Below, one piece after another: positions 11,057 to 22,041 of a DNA stretch of 64,000 nt. Source of the stretch: Spodoptera frugiperda (lineage: Eukaryota > Arthropoda > Insecta > Lepidoptera > Noctuidae); contig NC_064216.1 in the NCBI RefSeq assembly GCF_023101765.2, forward strand, positions 1,674,001 through 1,738,000, read 5' to 3'. The notes under the pieces are model-generated. The model was not told the origin of the DNA. It did not search any database and saw only the letters and a list, made by a program, of their open reading frames with translations. Numbering within the stretch: the stretch's first letter is position 1; each line of letters begins with the position of its first letter. Made by a program: the position numbers and the translations under genes.

Positions 11057-11255
11057 AAAAAACTTTGCCCCATGCTAGAACTTTTTCCTGTGTCGTGGGT
11101 GCGTTTACAAACATACAATTTCACATGCACATGACACCCAGACTCGAAACAACAATTTGTGGATCACACAAAGAGTTGCTCCGTGCGGGAATCGAACCCG
11201 CTACACGTTGTACAACAACCAGTTGCCTAGCCACCGTGCCAACCGAATGGTGGTT
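11057..11255 (-). repeat. tRNA-derived SINE C, copy 1
   Basis: Read on the minus strand, a tRNA-like head contains an A-box-like TGGCTAGGCAACTGG and a B-box-like GGTTCGATTCCCGC. A body follows with CTTTGTGTGATCCACAAAT, GTGTCATGTGCATGTG and TTTGTAAACGCACCCACGAC. The ESNP/GIEPA-type peptides seen in open frames here come from this SINE. Confidence 0.8.
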
Positions 11256-11572
11256 GGTTTAAGCGTGAACAAGGGATAAAAGGCAAAAAAAATGTTTTAA
11301 TCATGAAATTCAAAATTAATGAAGTTACCTAACAATGCCTTTCAATGAAATATACCTATAACCTGAATTTCAGTATTGCAACTGTTGCGTCAATGTAAAT
11401 TCAGTAGCTACGAATTCTCAGAGTTTCAATCAAATATTTCCAGTACTGAATTTGTATACCACGAACATTGTGGGATTTCACGCGAAATCACTATTGATTT
11501 ATTTTTGATCCGATTCCTGAATTGAAACATGAAATAGGATTATAAACACAACGTGTGAATTGCAGAATTATA

Positions 11573-11752
11573 TCCTACTAATATTATAAATGCGAAAGTT
11601 TGTGAGTATGGATGTTTGTTACTCTTTTACGCAAAAACTACTGAAGAGATCGGGATGAAATTTGGAATATGGATAGATTATAGTCTGGAATAACACATAG
11701 GCTACTTTTTATCCCACGAAAACGCGGGTGAAGCCGCTGGCAGAAGATAGTT
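11573..11752 (+). repeat. LINE-tail-like repeat E, copy 2
   Basis: Well-preserved family E unit: ATTATAAATGCGAAAGTTTG, TTTACGCAAAAACTACTGAA, CGGGATGAAATTTGGAATAT, ACATAGGCTACTTTTTATCC, GAAGCCGCTGGCAGAAGATA. Confidence 0.7.
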
Positions 11753-11777
11753 GTTTGTATATAAAATCTAAATATAA

Positions 11778-12015
11778 AAATAACATCACGTCTTTTAATC
11801 CTGGTAGGGGCAGACAGAGGTACACATTGGATATGTCACATTGATATTCCACAGTTCTATTAAATAAAGGGATGTCATACGCCGAAGACAGTTCCGGATT
11901 CCATAAATTCCAAAAAATGAAAATAAAACAATAACTCAATAATGCTTAGCCAAACCGAGAATCACACCCGAGACCCCTGTCTTACCAGTTGCGCTTGCAA
12001 CTGATGAACATTGGA
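11778..12015 (-). repeat. tRNA-derived SINE D, degraded copy
   Basis: The right side holds the tRNA-like head on the minus strand (CGCAACTGGTAAGACAGGGG with GTGTGATTCTCGG). The left side holds the GGTAGGGGCAGACAGAGGTA body. It is divergent, with an unrelated insert or deletion in the middle. Confidence 0.5.
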
Positions 12016-12494
12016 CTTTGTACCACAGATCACATATCGTATTGTAAACATATCCTTTTATAAAATTGAAATTAAATAAACAGGGACATTTTAAAATAGA
12101 CGTTCTATTGTCGTCCTCACATATGTATGGGAATTTATCTTGCTACAGCGGAACTTGGTACAATGAACTCTAACTGAGTAATTTAGAGAAAGTGTTCGCT
12201 ATTGTATCGCCATTTGTTGCGTAAGCGCACGCACCATTCACTCACAATAGGATTGGATCAATTTTGTCTCTATTGGCTGATTGTGTCGGCCTATTGGGTT
12301 AATCTTATGAAAGTTTTATTTTGTAATCTATGTAGCGATGTATCTACTATTGTAATTCATCAAATATTTGAGGATCACACGAATAATTGCTACGTTTCGA
12401 ACAATTAAACCCACGACGCGTTGCAAAGCAGCCGGTTTTTGAAGCACTGAGCTTATCATACAGTCTGTCCAATGTTTGTTGATAAATCTGGAGA

Positions 12495-12712
12495 ATTATT
12501 ATCTATAATATAAAAATAAGTCGGGTTTTCCTTCCTGACGCTTATAACTCCAGAACGCACAAACCGATTTCCACGGTTTTGCATTTCTTAGAAAGGTCTC
12601 GGGCTCTGTGAGGTTTATAGCAAAGAAATTTCAGGAAAAATTAAGAGAAAAGCGTAGGAAAACGGGGAAAACCATTGTCTGTGTTTGTCGAAACTCGGGT
12701 TTGTTAGTCTTA
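12495..12712 (+). repeat. Interspersed repeat K
   Basis: Contains AAGTCGGGTTTTCCTTCCTG, TATAACTCCAGAACGCACAA and ACCGATTTCCACGGTTTTGC, a phrase style common to LINE or Helitron relics in insects. Only one copy lies in the window, so the class is uncertain. Confidence 0.45.
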
Positions 12713-12749
12713 TTTAATGCTATCTTCAATATAATGAATTCAGTTTGGA

Positions 12750-12940
12750 TTGCACGGTCGGTGCGGTGGCTGGGCAACCAGCTGCCGCGCTACGTGTAGC
12801 GGGTTCGATTCCCGCACGGAGCAACTCTTTGTGTGATCCACAAATTGTTGTTTCGGGTCTGGGTGTCCTGTCTATGTGAACTTGTATGTTTGTAAACGCA
12901 CCACGACACAGGAGAAACCAAAAAAGAGGGGTGACGCTTA
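12750..12940 (+). repeat. tRNA-derived SINE C, best copy
   Basis: The head holds GTGGCTGGGCAACCAGCTG (A-box-like) and GCGGGTTCGATTCCCGCAC (B-box plus T-arm-like pairing). The body has CTTTGTGTGATCCACAAATT, CGGGTCTGGGTGTCCTGTC and CACCACGACACAGGAGAA. It cannot be a functional tRNA gene, because no full cloverleaf with an anticodon arm and acceptor stem is evident. Confidence 0.82.
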
Positions 12941-12944
12941 AAAA

Positions 12945-14448
12945 GAAAATGGATGTCATAAAATTCACTGGAAAAGCGTTTGGATTATTAATGAGACAAA
13001 CTTTTCACGACACTCTTTAAAAAACAAAAGCATATCTATCTTCAATGACATCTTTCCTTATCCTATCGATTTTCATGACTACCAAAGTCCAACTGCATTC
13101 GTTTGACGGTACAAATGACCCCGTAATATCAACTACCTACCTATTTGTCAATGATAGTCGCGAGAATTTCTCCACAGTTCTCACGGTGACCAAGGTATAC
13201 GTTTGTCTCGCTCTATTTGCTTGGAAAAGTTGAGAGGGAATGATACGACCATTGATATCGAATGTACGGTACAAAATGCACCTCTGAACGCGAACGTGTA
13301 TTATAGTGATTGATTGATTAGATTCAGGGAAAATTTAACGGTATATCGGCTCGATTTAGTTGTGGAAAGTTCTTTGTCTTCTCTGTTTTTAGCAAAAATA
13401 CTAAAGTATGGAGAAAAGGTTTATAACTTTATTAAAAGATGTAATGTCCTGATTAAATAAAAATAACGGTTTGTTTACTCACGTAGACGCGGCTACGTCG
13501 CGCAGCCTACTAGGTTGTGTTCGCCGAAGAAAAATCCCTCTGTGACTTGAAACTAGTAGTATCAGTAGTAGAGAGAAACTAGTAGTAGAACTTTCAATTA
13601 TTTTTAGATAATTTTATGTTTCACGGTGGTTATTATAATAATAAATGTCCTTATGCTTTGTGGAAGCAATCTGGGAATGTAATTCACTTATTTTTCTTAC
13701 GTGTTTTGATCCAAGGTAAAACCACGAAGCACGTTACGTCACGTTACACACAAACTTTAAAACCAACCTTACTAAAAACAATTTATATTAAGTAATTACT
13801 TCGTAAACGAACGAAGTCGAAATCGGAAGAAAATGACAAATTGCTCTGACGTAGTGACATTAAAAGAAAAATAAACTTGTAAGAGAGCGAACGGAACTTG
13901 AATTTCACGTTATCAATCTGTCAGTGCAACTTTCCCGAGTGGATTCAAAATGGCTGCCGTATTGACGTTACTAAAAGTTCATTGCGAGTGGAATTAAAAG
14001 TTTTAAACTTGGAATGCGTTGAGCTATTGGTTCGTTCGATGCGAGCCATTCGTTTTTCAAATGTTTGCTTTTGACTACACTTCTTTTTTTAAATTTGCTT
14101 TTAGCAAAGAGTTTTTATTTGTGTAGAAAATTTTTCGTATGTTTCTTTTTATGTTGCTATAATGTTTTACTCGTAAGTATAAATATAATTTAAAATATTA
14201 TGTATCTCTGTTTATCCTATGGTAGGGGTGAGTGATCATAATAGGGTAGATGACTAATTTTAATTTTAATGTCCGTCTTGTAGATTATTTTATAACATTA
14301 GACACGTATTTTTTTTTCTTACGGAAACAAATACTTTCGAAAATATATCGATTTGAAATGTCACGTGACGTTACTTCTAGGTACATTTTATACGTAGAAA
14401 TGACGTATTTGCTCCCACTCCTAAACTTTGATGGGTTTTATCTAAGTA
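12945..14448. other. No gene seen
   Basis: No coding frame with recognisable motifs and no clear interspersed repeat. Short open frames at 13045-13233 and 14250-14489 look like chance. Confidence 0.45.
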
Positions 14449-14785
14449 TTGTTATCTTATATGACAAAATAAAAAAAATACAAATCTAATATTTTTTCAT
14501 AACCTAACGGACAGACTAAATAGATTTTTAAATTTCATACCCTTCATCATCGCTATTATAAAAATTAAATAAAATTAAAAATGAATTTCAAACACAAATA
14601 ATATCAAATTGAATATTTGTTATGTTACATGACAAAATAAAAAAAATACAAATCTAATATTTTTTCATTACCTAACGGACAGACTAAATAGATTTTTAAA
14701 TTTCATACCCTTCATCATCGCTATTATAAAAATTAAATAAAATTAAAAATGGATTTCAAACACAAATAATATCAAATTGAATATT
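14449..14785. repeat. 168-bp tandem duplication, two near-identical copies
   Basis: A unit starting TTGTTAT(C/G)TTA(T/C)ATGACAAA occurs at 14449 and again at 14617, so the period is 168 bp. I noticed only a few single-base differences, which implies a recent event. The unit is AT-rich and non-coding. Confidence 0.85.
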
Positions 14786-15167
14786 GCTTACGACAAAAAA
14801 AAAAACAACTGGATTTAATACCAATCACATAATAAAATTGCACATATTTTAATGGAGCCATAATATTTTTTAATACGAATGGTAATCAAAATATTGGCTG
14901 AACTTATCATTTCTTCATTTATTCACTGCAGTTATAGCAAAATGGCGTCATAATAAAAATGCTGTTAAACTGAATTTTATTGTTTTTAATATCAATAAAC
15001 GCAGAGCCAATTGTTTTATGTGCACAGACATGAAAATTAATATAAATTTAAAGATAGTTAAAAGAAATTACTTATGTCCTTCGAGCTATTTCATATCGAA
15101 TATTTAAAACTGTAATTGTTTTATGAATGCCTCAAGCTGGCACTATTTCAGACACTCGACTGTAAAA

Positions 15168-15249
15168 AAGTCAAAGTCAAATAATTTATTCCAATTAAAC
15201 CATAAATAGTTAAATAGGCTTTTCAAAGTAGTTTTTGTAGTATAGTAAC
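15168..15249 (-). repeat. Interspersed repeat J, left half (split)
   Basis: GTCAAAGTCAAATAATTTAT, TTCCAATTAAACC and TAAATAGGC...TTTCAAAG match, in reverse, the J copy at 39333-39470. The second half continues after the transposon at 16394, so J was the target of the pogo-like insertion. Confidence 0.55.
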
Positions 15250-15712
15250 CTAACCAAATAAGGCCTATGCCCCAATAAAGCCTATTTTGAAAATTTCCCT
15301 CTTCCCGATGTCAAATGGTCGCCAAAGTTTGTAGAAGTGTGCATGCACATTACTTAACTAATTTGAGCACAGCAAGCAACCCGTGCCGCGATTATGTTGG
15401 AACCTACAGACGAAAACAATCACGACGTGAAGCGCACTTTAGTTTTTATAAAATTCGAGTAGCGTAAACTGTTAGTATTTTTATATTTATCAGTATACGA
15501 CGTGCCGTGTTTTGTCTGTATGACAATTATACATTTAGCTATCTCCTCACATTAGTGAAATAGCTATAATATCGGTGTATTTCATATAATAGTTGTTTTG
15601 TTTACCTATGTGCCATGTCCTAATAAAGCCTACAAAAAAAACGTGTAGGCCTTATTACGGCATAGTTGTTTTTCAGTAATTTCATAGAAAACGGATCACC
15701 AGCTTCTGTCAA

Positions 15713-15787
15713 AAAGAAAGCCAATGGATTTTGCAAAAGATGGAAAACGCTGTTAAAATGGTAGAAAGGGGTAAACGGGGTGAATAG
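15713..15787 (+). pseudogene. Pogo-like transposase N-terminal relic (psq HTH)
   Basis: The frame reads KESQWILQKMENAVKMVERG before a stop. The pattern W-x(4)-M-x2-A-x3-V-x2-G is that of the pipsqueak-type helix-turn-helix at the N terminus of pogo/Tigger transposases. It is only 24 codons long and is unlinked to the second relic by frame. Confidence 0.5.
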
Positions 15788-15921
15788 ATACAGAAAAGGG
15801 GTGAATGGATATCGGGAAATTCTTCATAGTAGGTATCTATTCACCCTTCGAATTTTATGCACCCTGTTTTACCCGGTAGGCTGCTGCAGCCAGATATAAC
15901 TTCCAAAGAAGTACGCATCAT

Positions 15922-16095
15922 CTAAAGAGTGGTTTCCACCACACGAAAGCTAGGTCGGTCGCTAAATTGGCTACAGAACAAGAAGTTATTCTCATTCGTT
16001 TGACTGATGCTGGGGTACCGATGACTTCAAAGATGTTACTTGGGTATTACATGATGAGAAACTCGTTTAGCCTGATGTATAATGACCAAAATTAA
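15922..16095 (+). pseudogene. Pogo-like transposase relic (CENP-B-type HTH)
   Basis: A 57-codon frame contains TEQEVILIRLTDAGVPMTSK, which resembles the CENP-B/Tigger HTH start (L-T-x-E-Q-E..L...L...G-x-P-M/L-T). It ends at TAA 16093-16095. It lies in the expected order after the psq relic, about 135 bp downstream. Confidence 0.55.
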
Positions 16096-16393
16096 TTAAT
16101 AAGATCTCATTACATTTATTATAAGCATTGACAAAGTTTTGTTATAATTAAGAAGTTGAATACTTACTAGTTTTTATTGAGGCCTTATTAAGACATAGGG
16201 TTCCCAATAAGGCCAAAGTGACACTTTAGTTATTTGTGTTTATAAAATTGTAATTTTTGTTTCTAAAGCCATTTTGATTCCATTATTACAAAGTTTAATA
16301 AATAAATATAAGATTTTGAAATTATCAGCCCATTGTCATTTTAAACCTACGAGCTAGGCGGTAATAAAAATAAGGTAGGCCTTATTTGGTTAG

Positions 16394-16482
16394 CTTACCT
16401 TAGTACTAGTTTTTGTTAGTAGTCACACGTTGACATTTCAAAGTAGTTTTGAATGGAGAAGAACGAGCAAGAAACTTCATCC
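16394..16482 (-). repeat. Interspersed repeat J, right half
   Basis: GACATTTCAAAGTAG and GAATGGAGAAGAACGAGCAA, then GAAAC, match the far end of J copies at 28850 and 39333 (in reverse). Confidence 0.6.
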
Positions 16483-16624
16483 TCCCAAAACTATATGTAA
16501 TACCTTAATCAAAGGCGAAAAACAATCCCTTTGCTAGAAGATGCATTTAAAATTGTAAACTCGACATACACTCGACTCAGGACCAATGTTTTATTCGTTG
16601 TCTACAAAACCATAATTATAAAGA

Positions 16625-16815
16625 AACTAGCTACTTTCCGGTTTCACCCGCTCTGCTCGGCTCCTATTGATTATAGCGTGATCTTTTTATAGCCTATAGC
16701 CTTTTACGATAAATGCATTATCCAACACAAAAACAATTATTCAAATCGGACCAGTAGTTCCGGAGATTAGCACGTTTAAACAAACAAACAAACTCTTCAG
16801 CTTTATATATTAGTA
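16625..16815 (-). repeat. LINE-tail-like repeat L, copy 1
   Basis: Contains CTAGCTACTTTCCGGTTTCA, CTGCTCGGCTCCTATTGATT, AAATCGGACCAGTAGTTCC and GGAGATTAGC, then AAACAAACAAAC. The word order matches two partial copies at 28082-28400. Confidence 0.6.
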
Positions 16816-17257
16816 TAGATACAGATACACATTAATCTAGTAATCTAATTATCTTTTAAATCCAGTCCACAGATTATAAAGCTCAGTATCCAATTTCAAA
16901 GAAATTATTTATCCATTTAAAACTTCGTTTAGACAGAAATTTAAAAGGAATTAAAAGTGCGGAGAGCGTGTAAACCGCTATCGTTGGTCGGGAATGAAAT
17001 AAAAAAAATAAATAAAAAAAAAACAAAAGACACGAGACTCGGGACTTTCATAACATATTGTTCTCAAAGACAATGAGTAAATTGAAAGTGCTGTGGTACC
17101 ATCACTAGCGTAGTGTTGTACAGATAATGGGAAAAGTTTTTAGTTTTTTTAGTAAGTTTTTGGTTACAGATGTGTTTCGAGTGTGAAAAAGGTGTAAGAA
17201 AAGAAACTAATTTGTAGTAACGTATACAAAATATCTTATAAGTCTTAAAACTGTTAA

Positions 17258-17548
17258 GTGTGGGAGAGCCATGCTTCGGCACGAATGGGCCCGGCTTGAT
17301 CGGAGTGATACCACGGCCTCACAGAAAACCGACGTGAAACAACGCTTGCGTTGTGTAAGTGAGGTTACCGGAAGCCCATTTATCACCAATCTTCCCCATC
17401 CCTGAATCCGCAACATCTCTTAAACTCCTAACACCCAAAAGGCCGGCAATGCTCTTGTAACGCCTCTGGTGTTTCAAGTGTCCATGAGCGGCGGTTGCTT
17501 ACCATCAAGTGATCTGTCTTCTCCTTTATCAGCTTATACCATAAAAAA
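17258..17548 (+). repeat. Interspersed repeat A1, full-length copy
   Basis: Complete unit from GTGTGGGAGAGCCATGCTTC to GCTTATACCATAAAAAA, with about 291 bp between the conserved ends. Confidence 0.82.
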
Positions 17549-18170
17549 GTAGTTTGTATCATCGGTAAGTCACACACAAATGGGAATTAAGCATAATGTC
17601 TAATGACAATATTATTTAATCACCGAAAAACTTTGATTATTTACTAAAAGACGCAGGACTGCTGTAATTATCGTTCCATTTTTAAAAACAAACCCACACA
17701 TTCAAACATTCTACCTAAACAAAACTCCTCTAATCACACACACACAGAAACGCAAAAGAAAACCGTTAAATAAGAATTCGTTTTTCAAAAAAACCTTCCA
17801 AAATCAAAGTCGACAGTTCGTTAGTCCTGTCTGTTTCAAGTAAAAAGATATAGAAAAGCACTTTTGCACTCACCAGTACCCTGTCATCGGTATGCAGTAG
17901 CTACCGACGTAATTACTCCATGTTGAAAAACTCTCTAGTGCTTTTAAACGATTTAATTATTTTAACGTTGTGCGCGACTGTACTGTACACTGCATTACTG
18001 TGATTAAAAACTTTGTGTAGTCAATCTGTTTGGTTTTTGAAAAGCTGATGTGATTGTATTTGCTGTTGATAAAATGTATTGGCGGTCTCATTGATATTTT
18101 GTATCGGGAATTGTAAATAATGCTTTAAATTTAGTTTTTAAATAAAGTGATAGTTTTAGCTTTGTACTTT
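17549..18170. other. No gene seen
   Basis: AT-rich sequence without recognisable coding or repeat content. Confidence 0.4.
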
Positions 18171-18175
18171 ATCTT

Positions 18176-18353
18176 AATTAATTATTATGTTATCGGCTTA
18201 CTCACGTAATGTTTTGACGAGGAACTCGACTAGTTTCAAGCCATGCTAGAGGCTCATATTCATGAACAGCATTACGCGACACACGACGCGGCGATTGTCG
18301 CACTGCTACTGCTAAAACATTACGTGAGTAAGCCGATAACATAATAATTAATT
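18176..18353. mobile_element. MITE N with perfect 40-bp inverted arms
   Basis: The arm at 18176-18215, including GTTATCGGCTTACTCACGTA, is repeated exactly in reverse complement at 18314-18353, around a 98-bp centre that contains GACGAGGAACTCGACTAG. A diverged partial copy lies at 31831-31907. The structure is that of a non-autonomous DNA transposon. The flanks are AT-rich, so a target duplication cannot be defined. Confidence 0.75.
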
Positions 18354-18399
18354 TAGTATGTCTCACGAAAGTTACAATAAAATCATACTTTATCTTATT

Positions 18400-18587
18400 A
18401 ATATTAGGTATAAATACGAAAGTTTGTGAGTTTATGTGTATGTTTGTGTGTATGTTTGTTACTCAATTACGTCCAACCGGCTGGAGTGATCGGGATGAAA
18501 TTTGGAACAGAGGTAGATTATGGCCTGGAATTCCACATAGGACACTTGTCATGCCACGGGCACGCAAACGACGTCGCTGGTAGACGC
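18400..18587 (+). repeat. LINE-tail-like repeat E, copy 3
   Basis: ATTAGGTATAAATACGAAAG, AGTGATCGGGATGAAATTTG, TAGATTATGGCCTGGAAT and CACATAGGACACTTGTC, ending ...GCTGGTAGACGCT. Directly followed by an A2 repeat. Confidence 0.65.
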
Positions 18588-18735
18588 TTTTTTATAGAAT
18601 ATGGGGCAAAGAGCAGACATCACCTGTTAGTAAGCGATCAGTGCCGCCCATGGACACCCGCAACATCTGAGTAGTAACAGATGCGTTACTGGCCTTTAAA
18701 AAGGCTCTTTTCTTAAAGGTTTAAGAGTCGTATCA
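18588..18735 (-). repeat. Interspersed repeat A2, copy 1
   Basis: Family A2 shares the ACACC..GTGTCCATGGGCGGC and TTACCATCAGGTGA module of A1. Its other end is different: AAACCTTCAAGAAAAGAGCG in forward sense. This copy is on the minus strand, next to repeat E. Confidence 0.7.
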
Positions 18736-18949
18736 TAAAACGCTACTAAACAGAGTAATGTTCAACAATAATAAAGGCAGACGTTTATTATGTAAATATT
18801 ATAAAATAACTTGGCAGTTTGTTTGGTTATACTTCATAGAGAAGTACATTATAATTAGTTAGCAGCTATCCTTGAGGTTATTCCTCGAGTGGGTTTATTA
18901 GTTCCAAGTATACTGTATTCTTAGTAAATTAAATATATATATAAATATA

Positions 18950-19045
18950 TATATCGGCACGTATTGTGAGGAGGTTTCTGTCTCTGGAGCCCTAACCACC
19001 GGTGGCTTGGACCATGCTCCCGCTACTGGTCGGCTCCTATTTTTA
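18950..19045 (+). repeat. Possible LINE 3' end
   Basis: CGGTGGCTTGGACCATGCTC then CCGCTACTGGTCGGCTCCTA is followed by TTTTATATTTT-type tail sequence. I associate this phrase with LINE 3' regions in moths. Only one copy is seen here, so support is weak. Confidence 0.3.
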
Positions 19046-19427
19046 TATTTTTAAATATTATTTTATTTTATATGTGTAGTATTTAAAAATGTAAATCTAG
19101 AGAATGTTAAACAAATAAAAAAAAATTAAATATAAACTGAGACTTGAGTATATTAAGTTGAGATTGGCGTAACGTTATAATATGTTTTTATTAATAAAAC
19201 GTTTTTTTAGTTATCTTTTTAGTTTCAATGACTGGAATTGTGGTCAGTGTAGGGTAATTGGCTTACTTCCAATTAAGTACAGGACATAACATATCAGTGG
19301 GTGTTACATAGAATTTAATGCACTTCTGACTACTCCTTCTTTCAATTTATTTTCTTCCCTTCTTAGAGAATTATAAAAATTAAGGAAATAGTTTTAATTA
19401 AGTCACAATTGAGATTAAATGAAGCTG

Positions 19428-19535
19428 AAAAGGAGATGGCGAGACGAAATGGACAGATCACAAGGATTGGCCGCAGAAAGCTTTACACAGAGATGAGTGG
19501 AAAGAGGCTAGGGAGGCCTTTGTCCTGCAGTGTGA
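19428..19535 (+). pseudogene. LINE G C-terminal remnant, frameshifted
   Basis: One frame reads KLKRRWRDEMDR. A second frame, about 50 bp on, reads HRDEWKEAREAFVLQCDK, then a stop. Together they match the usual C-terminal end of endonuclease-bearing LINEs (RRWxDE..., W..lgEAFVqQW). At least one frameshift has occurred. Related remnants occur at 43610 and 50228. Confidence 0.6.
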
Positions 19536-20225
19536 CAAACATAGCTAAAAATTAAAACTAAAACACAATTAAGGTATCAATATTTTCAAAATATCAAAAT
19601 CTCAATATATCAATATTTACCTTAACAATGACAAATAAATTCCATTAAAACATACTTGAATAAAAACAGGTTAAGTTATATCGCTATAAATCCAACCGAT
19701 TTACTTGGAAACCTTCGCTTGAATCAGTTCTGAGATTAAGCAGCGAATATAAAAAGAAATCCACCTTATTGTGTTGACAAAAGGGCTTAAAATCGAGGTA
19801 GAGAAAGGTAGAATGTTGAGTAAAAATTATGTTAAAAGAAAACGAGGTAATGGCAACATTTCCATAGCTATTTGCGAATGGAGGAAAAAAGCAAAAAAAA
19901 AAAGTGTAGGAGCTACTTATCTTCTGGTTGTAGATCGAGTTGATTCCGGAAAATTTTGCCCGTTTTTCTGGTTAGCAAGGACTTGGAGGATATTTTTTGT
20001 TGTAAAGAATATGCTTTTTGCGTTGATTTTTTTTTTATGTATGTGTATGTATAATCCAGGAATGGTAGGGTAGCGTCGGTCGTTGTGTTTGCATATTGTT
20101 TGTGTTTAAAAAGTAAAGGAAAATTGTAGTTTAAAATTGTACATTAGTAAGAAAAGTAACTGGGTTTTAAAAAATATTGACTAATATAAAAATATTTACT
20201 CAGAGTCATTTAAACCCTTAAATGA
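19536..20225. other. No gene seen
   Basis: AT-rich DNA. An open frame at 19771-20073 has a lysine-rich beginning and a hydrophobic end but no motif. I treat it as chance. Confidence 0.4.
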
Positions 20226-20228
20226 CTA

Positions 20229-20369
20229 CCGAGGCTCGGGCGCGGAAAAGCAAGAGAAGCAACGGAGTTGTTTTAAGTCAGTAAGAGTCTGACACTTCCT
20301 TTCGCCTCACCTAAGATGGAAGAATCTTTTGGATGGAGATGGAGAAAACATTTTACTCCTTAAAAAAAA
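20229..20369 (+). repeat. Poly-A SINE B, copy 3 (degraded)
   Basis: GGTTTT-like middle TTTTAAGTCAGTAAGAGTCT, GACACTTCC...CGCCTCACC and CTTTTGGATGGAG identify family B. An A8 run follows after CTCCTT. Confidence 0.65.
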
Positions 20370-20927
20370 TTAGGATTGAGTTTCTTCAATCCTTTTTTTT
20401 TGAAAGCAAATGTATGTCATTGATTACCTTTTGTTTTTTTCAGAAACCATAGACACAACAATGTGTGATCCAGATTAAACGTTAATTAAACTCAAAAGCT
20501 TTCCATATTTAATATTTTAATACTTACATCTATTACAAAATTCAACAACAAAAACCAAATTCTAATCAAAACTACATAATAGACTTATGGACTTATTACA
20601 TAAAACCATGCAAGTAGAACTAACACACTCAGACAAAGCGTCCAAAACTTCAAGCAAAGTCGGGAACCCTGACTAGTGCATCGGTCAAAAGGTTATAGAT
20701 AATACCTAGTAGTACTAATCCTATTACAAAGTTAATTTTGGTCTAGTTATAGTTTAAATACTAGGTATTATGCAGTTCAGTTCTAGAAGTTAGGCGGGCT
20801 TATAAAGTTGTGGCTAAATTAGTGCTTAGATCTTTCTAGTGTACCTAGTGTTTATAGAGTACCTAACTAATGATTGCTATGGTAGTGGAAACAAGTGGGA
20901 TTACCAAGTAACGGCATAATATTATCC

Positions 20928-21103
20928 TACTAATCCAATTTTTATTATAAATGCGACGACTATGTTTGTCTTTTTGTTATGCCTTTACATCAAAACGGCT
21001 GAAGGGGTCGGGATGAAATTTAGAATAGGGGTTATGTTGTGGATTAAAATATAAAATACTTTTTATCCCACGGGGACGCAGGTAAAGCCACTGGCAGAAG
21101 CTA
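20928..21103 (+). repeat. LINE-tail-like repeat E, copy 4
   Basis: TTATAAATGCGACGACTATG, GGGTCGGGATGAAATTTAGA, ACTTTTTATCCCACGGGGAC and GCCACTGGCAGAAGCTAGTA. Confidence 0.65.
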
Positions 21104-21581
21104 GTATTCTATAAAAAAAATCGCACCATGTGTTGTTATAATAATATATTATTTACTTTTTAACTCTTATACAAATCTACAAAGTATAAGTTTACATTAA
21201 CCGAAGAGTTTATAGCACAAGCAATGAAAACAGAAAAATGTAGGAGAAAAATCAGCAAAGCATAAGTTCCCGTTTTCCTGCAGTTAATATAAAAGGATTT
21301 TAAATACATTTTCCCAACAAATTCCTAGTTCCGTAGAAATATTCTGCATTAAATTTATTTTCTTAAAATAAACCCGTCAGAATCAGTTAGCGATCCTTTA
21401 TAAAAATAAAAATAAAGTTAAATGGAGAAGTTAGGTTTTATAGCGATTTAAATTAAAATTACTAACTGATATTACATTTTCTAACAATATATTTATAATG
21501 TGTTCTCTGTTATGTTTGCTTAGCTAATTGGCTCCTTTTTTTTTCTAACTAAGTATTACTTTACATCTTGTATTATTAATA

Positions 21582-21657
21582 GGGTCCATGGCCGGCGGCG
21601 ATTGCTTACCATCAGGTAATCCGTTTACTCGATAACCGGCGTATTCCATAAAAAATG
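21582..21657 (+). repeat. Interspersed repeat A, 3' fragment
   Basis: GGTCCATGGCCGGCGGCGAT, TGCTTACCATCAGGTAATCC and TATTCCATAAAAAA. Too short to assign to A1 or A2. Confidence 0.7.
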
Positions 21658-22041
21658 TACCTTATCTGTCTTAGCTAAGCTACTATCAACTTCGATCAAT
21701 TACTGTAAGAACGTTATCAAGAAAGGTAATCAAAAATGTCGTAATCTAAAAATAGAACTCACGCTAGTTAACTCCACAGTACTCATTATATAAAAGGTTA
21801 ATTGCCCTTTAAATACCACATATACATAACCTGTATAAAGGGCAATTTAATACATAAAGATGTATTGAGACTTGCAGTAAAAATATACGCAAGACTTATT
21901 GTAAATTGAAAACAAATAAAAAAATATTATTAAGCTGACCTATAGACACTAGCTTTATAAAATACTACGATATGAATAATTGGTATATAATATATGGCTT
22001 ACCATACCTGCCTAATCAGAAGAAAGCCTTATTTCAAAACT

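Larger units (their letters stand above)
15250..16393. mobile_element. Fossil pogo-like DNA transposon, 1144 bp
   Basis: Perfect 18-bp terminal inverted repeats, CTAACCAAATAAGGCCTA at 15250-15267 and its complement at 16376-16393, flank the element. The AATAAGGCCTA-like word recurs internally near 15275, 15612, 15645, 16175 and 16220 in both orientations, as subterminal transposase sites often do. Two short coding relics inside fit pogo/Tigger-type transposases (separate entries). Most of the transposase is gone, so this is an internally deleted copy. The flanking DNA is the two halves of repeat J. The target duplication is not clear; pogo elements normally duplicate TA. Confidence 0.7.

Noticed and set aside
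12750..12825. Candidate tRNA gene (A and B box-like sequences)
   Set aside because: No complete cloverleaf is evident, and the same head occurs with the same body in eight places, so it is a tRNA-derived SINE.
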